DNA of 64,000 nucleotides from JANSWP01 sp041941305. Its GTDB lineage: Bacteria; Bacteroidota; Bacteroidia; Chitinophagales; Saprospiraceae. The translations under genes and the position numbers were made by a program. Of this stretch, positions 41,360 to 48,834 are shown one piece after another. Below the pieces are notes generated by a model. The model was given only the letters and a program-made list of their open reading frames with translations. It had not been told where the DNA came from and searched no databases. The stretch lies in the NCBI GenBank assembly GCA_041941305.1, contig JBGTQJ010000053.1:1-64000 (forward strand), given 5' to 3'. Position 1 is the first letter of the stretch, and every line of letters starts with the position of its first letter.

Positions 41360-44300
41360 TTAAACTTCTGCATATTCACCCACTTCTTCAATCACTCCTT
41401 CTTTTTCTAAAAATTGAATAATGCTGTGAACAGTTTTGCGAAGCGAAATATCAGCTCTTCCGAATGGAGATGCAGCCCGGGCATTTTGGTAATTATCGCA
41501 GTTGTACCGCTTAAATTCCATCGCTGCGATTCGATCAGTTGAGCGAATGAAAAAATCGAGTAGAGGATAAACCAGATCATCAGGCTGGCATTTGGTTTTC
41601 AAAACTTTCATGAAGCCACGGAGGGAAGCATATCGAAATTTTTGCCCACGTAAGTCACCGATGATTTCTGTGATGTCCATTAAGTTGTAATAGTCATCAG
41701 CAGCAATGTGAAAAGTTTTGCCAAGGGAATCTGGCATATTCGAGATGGCGACAATATTATTGGCTACAATATCTGCTGGTGTCAAGCTCATTTGATTTCC
41801 TGCGGTCGCACTCACCCCTTTATTGATCATAAAGGCAAATAATCTCATGGCAATATCAAAATGATAACCGCCACCATTGGTCGAAGGAGCGATTAGAGAA
41901 GGGCGAAAAAGACAACCTTTTAATCCTTTTTCAAAAGCACGAAGTACCAATTGCTCCGACACCCATTTTGATTGTGAATAGCCAAAATCCAGTGCATTCA
42001 TGTCCTCATTATTGTCGGTTTCATACAATACAGGCTTAACAGACCAGCCGAAAATGAAGGTGGTAGAAATGTGGTGGAAAATTTTTGGACGCTTGCTCAT
42101 TGCAAAACGAAGCATCTCTTGGGTGCCAAGAACGTTTACAGCTCTCATGTCTTCATAGCCCAAAATGTAATTGACCAGGGCACCATTGTGATAAATTGTA
42201 TCAATTTTTTGAGCCAGGTGAAGCCATAAATCTTTTTTCAAGCCTAAATTGGGCATTGCCAAATCTCCACACACAGGTTTTACTCTTGAATTAAAATCAC
42301 GGAGCAGTGCACCAGTTAGCAATTTGCTTTTGAACAAAGCTTCTTTCAGACGACTTTGTGCATGTTCTACATTTTTGGCTCTAGTCAAAATGTAGATATT
42401 GGCTGTGCTTTGTTCCAAAAGACTAGCCACCAAAAATGGTCCTAGAAAGCCCGTTCCACCTGTCAGAAATATATTTTGGGCTTGTTTAGGAGGTGTTCCA
42501 GTGGCGATTTGGGGTATCGGAAGTTGGCTGTCCTGCTTCATTCTGGCCTGTTCAAATGCCTGCTGTTCTTCTTTTAATAGATCGAGTTGCTCCTTGAAAA
42601 AAGAAATAGCGATTTTAGGGCAGGCCTTCAATTGTTGAATGAAATTGAAAAGATCGGCTACTGTCAAGTTGTGAAATAGGCGCATATCAATGGATTGAGC
42701 CATATCTTTGGCGCCTTCTTTTTCGAGCAAATGTTGGATTTTGCCAATGAGGCTGACCATTTCCAAAGAATCCAGACCTGCTTCAAAAAGATTGCAATTT
42801 TCCTTTCCACTGAGCTTGTATTCAGTTTTCAGGTCTTCAAACAGGCTTTGGTTTTCAGCTTTCACAACTTTGAAAATCTGGTGATTCGAAATGGGCAATT
42901 TATCTTCCAGGTAATTCCTTTTGCAAAGAGAACGTGCAATTTTCCCGGAAGTCGTTTTTGGAATGCTTCGAGGTGGTAGAAAGGCAAGGAGATAAGGGCT
43001 AAGATTGAAATGGCTTCGGATATTTTTTGCAATTGATTCAAAATCAGGAACTTGTACAGGATTTTTGGCTTCCATGAAAATAGCCAGCCGTTCTTCTTTT
43101 TCTACCTCCAGGCTCACACAAGCCAGAGCGCCTTTTCTGATTTCAGGATGATTTTCTTCTATGATTTGTTCAATATCCTGAGGAAAATAATTGGCACCAC
43201 GAATGATGATCATATCCTTGATTCGACCACAGATGTATAGCTCATCTTCGTAGAAAAAGCCCAAATCGCCTGTTCTTAAAAATCTTTCACCAGTAGCCTT
43301 ATCGCCTTTGATTTTTGCAAAAAAAGCCTGCTCACTTTGCTCTTTTCTATTCCAGTATCCTAAACATTTGCTATTTCCTGCGACCCATACTTCTCCAATT
43401 TCTCCGGCAGGAAGTGCTTGATGCCTATCCGGATGTACAATTTTTACACTTACACCACCGAGTGGTTTTCCACAACTGATGAGTTGAGTGGTTTTTTCTT
43501 CTTTCCTTTCTGCTTCCTTTACCACATTTTGAAGCAATAAATTTTGACGAAGCGATAGACTTCGATGTCCGTTCATGGTCACAGCAATCGTATTTTCAGC
43601 TAGTCCATAGGCGGCAGAAAATGCCTGTTTGGAAAGGCCAAACCTTTCAAATCGGTCGAAAAAGCGATGAAATGTAGATGCTCGCACAGGTTCGGCAGCA
43701 GACATTAACACGCGCAAGGATTGCAGATTAAGGTTAGTTGATGCTAATGTTTCTGGGGCAATTTTATCTTCTCTTAAACAATATTCATAAGCAAAATTGG
43801 GGGCAGAACTGATGGTGGCTTGATACCTGGAAATACTTTGTAACCAAAGCATCGGGTTTTTCAAAAAATCGAGCGGCGAAAAACCATAAGTTGTTCCGCC
43901 TTTGATAAGTATGAACAAATAATAACCAATCAAACCCATATCGTGAAATTGAGGCAACCAGGACACGCCGATTGGGTGCTCATGCTCAATGGCTTCATTT
44001 GCATTGTGGCAAACATTTTCGTGGCTCACCATGACTCCTTTTGGCTCATTGGTGGAACCAGAAGTGTATTGTAAAAATAGAAAATCAAAGGGTGTTTGAG
44101 GAATGTCGAATTTTGGAACATCGCTGTACTCATCTGTTTTTATCCATTCTGTTTTAGGGGGTAATTTGATTGTTGTGAAGAAGGTATTCAACTGCTGTTT
44201 GGCAAAATTTAGTTGAAAAAACCAGTAATATTTCCGAGTAGTAAAAATGGCTTTTGCCTGACTGTCATTGGCGATGTAAACCATTTTTTTGAAAGCAGCA

Positions 44301-44593
44301 TAAAAATTGTTTTCTGAGGGAGGGGCAACCGGGACAGGCACTAATCCAATCTTTGAACAAGCTACAAATGCAGCAATCATTTCCAATCCAGGAGGATAAG
44401 CCAAAATGACTCGATCTCCTGTTTTTAAACTGGATGCTTTCAAAAGATGAAATGCAATACTATCTACTCTATCTTGAAAAGATTGATAAGAATGCGTTTC
44501 GATTTTTTCTCCCTTGCTATTTAAAAAGCAAAACAAGGGTTGTTCGGGCTGTTGGTTTACCCAATATTGCAAATGATCATAAATGGTTTTCAT
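41360..44593 (-). CDS. Fatty-acyl-AMP ligase / ACP / thioester reductase
   Basis: 1077 residues from the ATG at 44593 in three domains. (1) FAAL-type AMP-binding enzyme, about 1-580: 'QYTSGSTNEPKGVMVSH' (176 on), 'RTGDLGF', 'GRIKDMIIIRGANYFPQDIE'. (2) Acyl carrier domain, about 590-680, with the phosphopantetheine serine in 'LFEAGLDSLEMV'. (3) NAD(P)H thioester reductase of the SDR type, about 710-1077: 'IFLTGGTGFLGPFLVASLL' and 'YSQSKWVSE' (Tyr and Lys). Family knowledge says it activates a fatty acid, loads it on the carrier and releases an aldehyde or alcohol. The next gene downstream encodes a sulfotransferase. A longer frame to 44785 reads through a palindromic element and is rejected. 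Confidence 0.9.
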   Translation of the reverse strand: MKTIYDHLQYWVNQQPEQPLFCFLNSKGEKIETHSYQSFQDRVDSIAFHLLKASSLKTGDRVILAYPPGLEMIAAFVACSKIGLVPVPVAPPSENNFYAAFKKMVYIANDSQAKAIFTTRKYYWFFQLNFAKQQLNTFFTTIKLPPKTEWIKTDEYSDVPKFDIPQTPFDFLFLQYTSGSTNEPKGVMVSHENVCHNANEAIEHEHPIGVSWLPQFHDMGLIGYYLFILIKGGTTYGFSPLDFLKNPMLWLQSISRYQATISSAPNFAYEYCLREDKIAPETLASTNLNLQSLRVLMSAAEPVRASTFHRFFDRFERFGLSKQAFSAAYGLAENTIAVTMNGHRSLSLRQNLLLQNVVKEAERKEEKTTQLISCGKPLGGVSVKIVHPDRHQALPAGEIGEVWVAGNSKCLGYWNRKEQSEQAFFAKIKGDKATGERFLRTGDLGFFYEDELYICGRIKDMIIIRGANYFPQDIEQIIEENHPEIRKGALACVSLEVEKEERLAIFMEAKNPVQVPDFESIAKNIRSHFNLSPYLLAFLPPRSIPKTTSGKIARSLCKRNYLEDKLPISNHQIFKVVKAENQSLFEDLKTEYKLSGKENCNLFEAGLDSLEMVSLIGKIQHLLEKEGAKDMAQSIDMRLFHNLTVADLFNFIQQLKACPKIAISFFKEQLDLLKEEQQAFEQARMKQDSQLPIPQIATGTPPKQAQNIFLTGGTGFLGPFLVASLLEQSTANIYILTRAKNVEHAQSRLKEALFKSKLLTGALLRDFNSRVKPVCGDLAMPNLGLKKDLWLHLAQKIDTIYHNGALVNYILGYEDMRAVNVLGTQEMLRFAMSKRPKIFHHISTTFIFGWSVKPVLYETDNNEDMNALDFGYSQSKWVSEQLVLRAFEKGLKGCLFRPSLIAPSTNGGGYHFDIAMRLFAFMINKGVSATAGNQMSLTPADIVANNIVAISNMPDSLGKTFHIAADDYYNLMDITEIIGDLRGQKFRYASLRGFMKVLKTKCQPDDLVYPLLDFFIRSTDRIAAMEFKRYNCDNYQNARAASPFGRADISLRKTVHSIIQFLEKEGVIEEVGEYAEV

Positions 44594-44607
44594 GATATTG
44601 ATTTTTT

Positions 44608-44823
44608 GGCGGCAGCAGTTTTGAAAATTTTTCTTGTATGTGTTTAGCGTCAAAAACTCAATGCCTACGCTGCCCCTAACCCCTAAAGGGGAAATCTTCC
44701 CACAAGCTCTTCGTTTGAAACACCCTGCGTGAGGCGGTTCCCCTTTAGGGGTTAGGGGCGAGTAGGGGGATTTTACGCTAAACACATACTTTTTCCATAA
44801 AAATTTTCAAAACTGCAGCCGCC
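44608..44823. repeat. 216-bp palindromic element with long inverted ends
   Basis: GGCGGCAGCAGTTTTGAAAA (44608 on) faces AAAATTTTCAAAACTGCAGC plus CGCC (to 44823), and further in TATGTGTTTAGCGT faces ACGCTAAACACATA. The core has CCCCTAACCCCTAAAGGGG mirrored by CCCCTTTAGGGGTTAGGGG. It fills the gap between the FAAL and Lgt-like genes and supplies a false N-terminus to the former. Confidence 0.8.
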
Positions 44824-44843
44824 GAAGCGTTTCTTAGGACTTT

Positions 44844-45659
44844 TTACCAGTGCGACAATTCCATTTGGGGAGCTCTTTTTTTGAAAAGGTTATGTTTTTC
44901 CGTGAGCGTTTTAAATGCTGAAATGCACAGCAGCAGAATCAAGGCATACACTATTTGATTGAGTGAAACACCCCAAATTACTTCCGTATTTACTTTGATA
45001 AAGTCCAGCAAAATGTAAAAAGCGGCTACTAAAATGAAATACCATTTGGCGGTTTGTCCGGGCTGCTTTTTCTTTTTTGCATCCCAAAACAACAGCCCGA
45101 CGAATAGCAACAGATGAAACAAACTATCGTAAACCGGAGTAGGATGGACGGGCAAAATATTGGGCGCCAAACCATAAGGGTAGTGCATGCCCCAGGGTAG
45201 GGTAGTGGCAATCCCATAACAGCCATCTCCTGCAAACTGGCAGCCTTGTTTGATAAAAACGGTGAACAAACAAAAACAAAGTGCCAGCATGTCGAAAAGG
45301 GCTGGAAAGGATTTCAGTTTCAACATGTGTTGTGCGAGAAAAGGGAAAATCAGCAGTGCAAACAACAAACTTCCACCCCATCTAAATCCTCCTGCTTCGG
45401 GTTCTTTGAAAAAAAATGAAAATTGAGGAAAGGTGCCATTTTGAAAATAAAATTCCAAAAATCCAATTAGCCGGCCACCTGCCATCATTGTAAAATAAAG
45501 CAGGCATATCATCCCGAAAAATTGAAGCCAACTGACTTGAATACTCGATTTTCGAAAGTAATACCAGCAAGCAAAAAGGAAGGATGCCACGAGAGCCAGG
45601 CTATTGAAAAAAGTAAACCAATTGGTGGTGATGCCAAAAAATTCAGGATTGGGTAACAT
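44844..45659 (-). CDS. Lgt-like membrane protein with altered active site
   Basis: 271 residues from the ATG at 45659, with about seven membrane helices. Overall layout follows prolipoprotein diacylglyceryl transferase: 'GGFRWGGSLLFALL', 'KQGCQFAGDGCYGIATTLPWGMHYP', 'VHPTPVYDSLFHL'. Landmark residues differ: the canonical HGG becomes WGG, and the RxxN..G.L/F stretch becomes KQGCQFAGDG. This is probably a paralogue with another job rather than the housekeeping Lgt. It lies upstream of the FAAL-reductase gene on the same strand, so lipid transfer in that pathway is an attractive guess. By-eye alignment only. Confidence 0.75.
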   Translation of the reverse strand: MLPNPEFFGITTNWFTFFNSLALVASFLFACWYYFRKSSIQVSWLQFFGMICLLYFTMMAGGRLIGFLEFYFQNGTFPQFSFFFKEPEAGGFRWGGSLLFALLIFPFLAQHMLKLKSFPALFDMLALCFCLFTVFIKQGCQFAGDGCYGIATTLPWGMHYPYGLAPNILPVHPTPVYDSLFHLLLFVGLLFWDAKKKKQPGQTAKWYFILVAAFYILLDFIKVNTEVIWGVSLNQIVYALILLLCISAFKTLTEKHNLFKKRAPQMELSHW

Positions 45660-45755
45660 GATGCTGTTTTTTTTGGTAGAGGGCAGAAGGTGGACGGTCG
45701 GAGGCAATCGCCCACCATCTGCCGAATGGTTTTAATTCAGGAAAAATCCTGACCC

Positions 45756-46889
45756 TTATTGCTGGATATTGTCCAGATTTCGCAAAGCAGTTTTCAGGTT
45801 TTTGCCTTGCATGGCGGGTAGTTGCTTTTGAATCTTGGAAATGTGATTTTGCAAATCTATATTGCTCACGACTTCAGATAACTCATTCAGCAATTTTTGA
45901 GTCTGTTCAATATGTTCTGATTCAATGATTGCAGAAGAATGGTTCCAGAAACCCTTTGCTACCAAGGGTTTCAAGCTCTTCCAGAAAGTATCAAAAGCTT
46001 GCTGAGTACCTGAATATCTGCTGTCTTCTGATTCCAGAATGTCCGAAATCTCATATTGGTGCTTGATGAAAACGGAAATGAGTTCTTTTCCATAGCCATT
46101 CAAATCAGAAGCTACAAATTCAGATATTTCCTGAATAGTGGATGTATTAATGTCTGCTACCAAATTGGAACCACCACAGCCACTACAGCCACAGCTTTGA
46201 CATTTGACGTATTCAAGTTGGTAGGCTATGCTAGCTCGAATAATAACGCCACAAGGGCAGTGTTTTTCCAAAAGATCACTAACTATGGAATCACAAATAG
46301 CTCCAGCTAAAAGTCCAACTATATCAGCGACAGGAACAGGTCCGTCGATTAAACCAATCACAAGACCTAAACCTCCACATCCTAATGTTACCAATTTGTC
46401 TGTATGACAGGAATTTAGATGCAGCGTAACGCCTGTTGGCACTATCAGGGTATAGGTTACTTTTACTTTAGACGTACCACAACAAGGTCCTCCAAAAGAT
46501 TCCTCATCGCCTTCAATTTGATAGGACAAAATGTACTCTTTTCCATCCAGAATTTCCTGTGCCCTTAGTTCTCCATTTTCGGTCAAAACCTGCTCGTTAA
46601 TCCTGTTCAAGTGTTCATTGATGTAAGCGTAATTGTTCTCGTTAAATTTTAAAGATGCTTTTGCCATTTCGGGAAGGACTAGTTTGTTGTCCTGAACCTG
46701 TACAAACTCAAAAGCTTCTTTGACATAACCCCAATTAGCCGACTCAGCTCTTAAAGATTCAGTCAAAACCTTATCCTGAACCGGTGCTTCCAGTTCCGGT
46801 TCTTTTTCACAACTGACAAAGACCAGTGTGAGGCTTGCCAGCACTAGGCAAATCAGATTGAAAAACTTTCTTTTTTTTGAAGATTTCAT
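45756..46889 (-). CDS. Cys-rich lipoprotein of unknown function
   Basis: 377 residues with an SPII signal (VFVSC, Cys about 27). Residues about 130-245 hold 14 cysteines, including 'GGPCCGTSK', 'LNSCHTDKLVTLGCGG', 'CDSIVSDLLEKHCPCG' and 'CQSCGCSGCGG'. Between them is a hydrophobic Gly-rich stretch ('GLGLVIGLIDGPVPVADIVGLLAGAI') that resembles a membrane-active or bacteriocin-like helix. The last 130 residues are helical and Cys-free. The cluster of Cys could bind metal or form disulphides in the envelope. I do not recognise a family. Start ATG; no close operon partner. Confidence 0.7.
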   Translation of the reverse strand: MKSSKKRKFFNLICLVLASLTLVFVSCEKEPELEAPVQDKVLTESLRAESANWGYVKEAFEFVQVQDNKLVLPEMAKASLKFNENNYAYINEHLNRINEQVLTENGELRAQEILDGKEYILSYQIEGDEESFGGPCCGTSKVKVTYTLIVPTGVTLHLNSCHTDKLVTLGCGGLGLVIGLIDGPVPVADIVGLLAGAICDSIVSDLLEKHCPCGVIIRASIAYQLEYVKCQSCGCSGCGGSNLVADINTSTIQEISEFVASDLNGYGKELISVFIKHQYEISDILESEDSRYSGTQQAFDTFWKSLKPLVAKGFWNHSSAIIESEHIEQTQKLLNELSEVVSNIDLQNHISKIQKQLPAMQGKNLKTALRNLDNIQQ

Positions 46890-47206
46890 GATGAATAAAT
46901 TTTTGTGAGTTAATAGACTTTATTCCAAAATGATTTATATGTCAAAAATTAGTATTTTGAATTTATTCGTCGTTATTCAAATCTTGCAGCCCTTGGGGGA
47001 TGCGGCGATTTGAATGCCTAGACTAAAACCAAAATCCTTCATTTTTTCTCATAAAATCCATCTTGGCATAAAGTCTAATACTTGCCTTTTTGGCCAGACA
47101 AGAGAAGGGCCTGCCAATCTTCGCAGTAATCTGAAAGACTAGCTGTTGGTTTATAAATAATCTAAATGCTATCCGTAGCTCAGAAAGGGGATTTAATTGA
47201 GAATCT
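46890..47206. other. Intergenic 317 bp with a family B end
   Basis: No gene recognised. TAGACTTTATTCC at 46914-46926 matches one end of MITE family B, without a clear partner nearby, so it is likely a decayed copy. An 85-codon frame across the next gene's 3' end is judged a chance ORF. Confidence 0.4.
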
Positions 47207-48091
47207 TTAATTTGGACAGACAATTGCCGTAGAATAAAGTCCGCCACTATCATTGACGCGCAGTCGCCAGCATTGTCCATTTGGCGATTTCATAATAATC
47301 CCGTTGTTTTTATTTTCCATAAAAACATCTCCATGTGCTACATGAATTTTTGCTTTGGGTTCGGTCGTTCCCAATCCTAAATAGCCATTGCCCTTTAAAA
47401 ACATTTTTGAGTTCCCAAAGACTCGCCAGGAGAAATTTCGATTGAAGCCTTGTGAACCGGCAAAGGCAAACTCCAGTGTTGGGTGATCATTGTAGCTCGA
47501 GCGTTTGATCAAATTGATGCTCGCCATGCCTTTGGTTCCGTTGTCGTAAAATTCAGTCAACTTCAAATGAGGGAAGCTAAGTCCAATATCCTCCGCTTGA
47601 TGCATGAGTTCGAAGCGACTGTCCTTGCTTTCATATCTGATTCCACTCAAGGTATCTCCCGATGTTATGGTTTCAAATGCTTCCCAGCGGCTGCCATTTT
47701 CAGCATAAAGCGCATAAGGCACACTAAGCAATTGACTGGTTCCAATAAGCTGATAATTGCTGCCACCGCTTTCATCCATCTCAATTTGTAAGAAGTGATG
47801 GTCAATGCCCCAGTCAATGTCTTCAAATGAGCCGACAATGGTAGAACCAGCCCCGATTTGGATGGTGAAAAGCCCTAAATCAGAAGTAGCGATAAGGTGA
47901 ATTTCCTGATAGATCTTCGGTCCTGTGGCATTGTTTTCCAGAATGGAAATGCGTAGGCCAATAGTTTGATTTGTAACAGGATTGCCAGCCAAATCCCTTG
48001 CAACTCCCTGATAGTTAAATGCTTGTGGTGCTTGCGCCAACAAGAATATTGTGCAAAGCATGAAGGCGGTGGTAAGGATTGAATGTTTCAT
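47207..48091 (-). CDS. Secreted tail-fibre/adhesin-like protein
   Basis: 294 residues: a signal peptide, then 'APQAFNYQGVARDLAGNPVTNQTIGLRISIL', the opening found on many Bacteroidota surface proteins. 'GLFTIQIGAGSTIVGSFEDIDWGIDHHFLQIEMD' and 'QLLSVPYALYAE' follow, and a C-terminal part like trimeric tail-fibre stalks ('NGYLGLGTTEPKAKIHVAHGDV'). No T9SS tail is visible. It is probably displayed or secreted. It starts 1 bp after the stop of the small T9SS protein upstream, so they form an operon, a pairing typical of this protein type. Exact function unknown. Confidence 0.8.
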   Translation of the reverse strand: MKHSILTTAFMLCTIFLLAQAPQAFNYQGVARDLAGNPVTNQTIGLRISILENNATGPKIYQEIHLIATSDLGLFTIQIGAGSTIVGSFEDIDWGIDHHFLQIEMDESGGSNYQLIGTSQLLSVPYALYAENGSRWEAFETITSGDTLSGIRYESKDSRFELMHQAEDIGLSFPHLKLTEFYDNGTKGMASINLIKRSSYNDHPTLEFAFAGSQGFNRNFSWRVFGNSKMFLKGNGYLGLGTTEPKAKIHVAHGDVFMENKNNGIIMKSPNGQCWRLRVNDSGGLYSTAIVCPN

Positions 48092-48092
48092 G

Positions 48093-48587
48093 TTATTTGA
48101 TTTTTAGAATTTTAAAAGTTGGTGAATGATTCCTGTCAACCATCTTGAACAATAAGTAGTAAGTGCCATTTGGCAAGTTGCTCATATCTGCTGTTTCCTC
48201 AATTTTTTGCCCATGGCTTTCTTTTGTCCAAAGCAATTTTCCGGTAGTGTCAAACAATTGAATAATCACTTCCCGGTTTTGTTCCAATTGTAATTTCATT
48301 TGAAGATGATCCACTGTCGGATTTGGGAAAACCTGAATTTCTCCAAAATCTGCTGGCATTTCAGCAATGCTGGTAATGCTGTATTCGGCTTGGTGAAAGC
48401 CTTGTGTGATTTGTTGATTGGAATTGGAAATTGTGGTGATTGCCAATTCCCCCAAAGTCCAGTTTATCTGATAATTATTTCCTTGAAAGGAGGCTCCTGC
48501 CGAAGCGACAATTTCAGGACTTGAACTTTGAGCATGGACATTTCCAAGCCATAGGAGGACCAGGAAAAAAAGCAATGTCTTTTTCAT
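48093..48587 (-). CDS. Small secreted protein with T9SS sorting domain
   Basis: 164 residues from the ATG at 48587. A signal peptide (to about residue 19, NVHAQ) is followed by a short beta domain ('VASAGASFQGNNYQINWTLGELAITTISNSNQQITQGFHQ'), common in Bacteroidota small exported proteins. A type A T9SS sorting domain ends the chain ('IQVFPNPTVDHLQMKL...DMSNLPNGTYYLLFKMVD...FKILKIK'). It is transcribed with the tail-fibre-like gene 1 bp downstream, so the two may form a surface assembly. A longer frame begins at 48614 and is not needed. Confidence 0.85.
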   Translation of the reverse strand: MKKTLLFFLVLLWLGNVHAQSSSPEIVASAGASFQGNNYQINWTLGELAITTISNSNQQITQGFHQAEYSITSIAEMPADFGEIQVFPNPTVDHLQMKLQLEQNREVIIQLFDTTGKLLWTKESHGQKIEETADMSNLPNGTYYLLFKMVDRNHSPTFKILKIK

Positions 48588-48680
48588 GATAACGAGATTG
48601 GATGGGCAATTCATCAGGTGACGGAAAGTCGAAAGTCACCTGATGAAAGCGATGTTTTACAAGTGTTTAAGTAGGGATGC

Positions 48681-48732
48681 AAAAAAATTTGCAAAAACAC
48701 TGCGACATCGCGCCGAAGGCGCTCGTCGCAGT
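48681..48732 (-). terminator. Probable terminator after the BNR-repeat gene
   Basis: ACTGCGAC (48699-48706) pairs with GTCGCAGT (48725-48732), with inner GCC/GGC pairs. On the minus strand it is followed by GTTTTTGCAAATTTTTTT. It lies about 100 bp past the stop at 48835 and just beyond the big palindrome. Confidence 0.65.
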
Positions 48733-48734
48733 CC

Positions 48735-48813
48735 TGGTGGTTTTAGGAGGAGAGTTGATTATAAAAATCTGATTTTCAGATTTTTATAATCAACTCTCCT
48801 CCTAAAACCACCA
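48735..48813. repeat. 79-bp perfect palindrome, 38-bp arms
   Basis: The arms start TGGTGGTTTTAGGAGGAGAG and mirror perfectly over 38 bases with only TTT between them. It lies 21 bp past the stop of the gene ending at 48835. Long perfect arms with a tiny loop are usually unstable in DNA, so the arms may have been homogenised recently. Confidence 0.9.
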
Positions 48814-48834
48814 TTGGCGACTTTGCGTAAGCAC

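Noticed and set aside
44594..44785. 64-residue N-terminal extension of the FAAL gene
   Set aside because: It translates a palindromic element and has no family similarity; the ATG at 44593 gives the normal start.
47023..47280. 85-codon frame across the end of the tail-fibre-like gene
   Set aside because: It overlaps the real gene in another frame and lacks a signal or domain.
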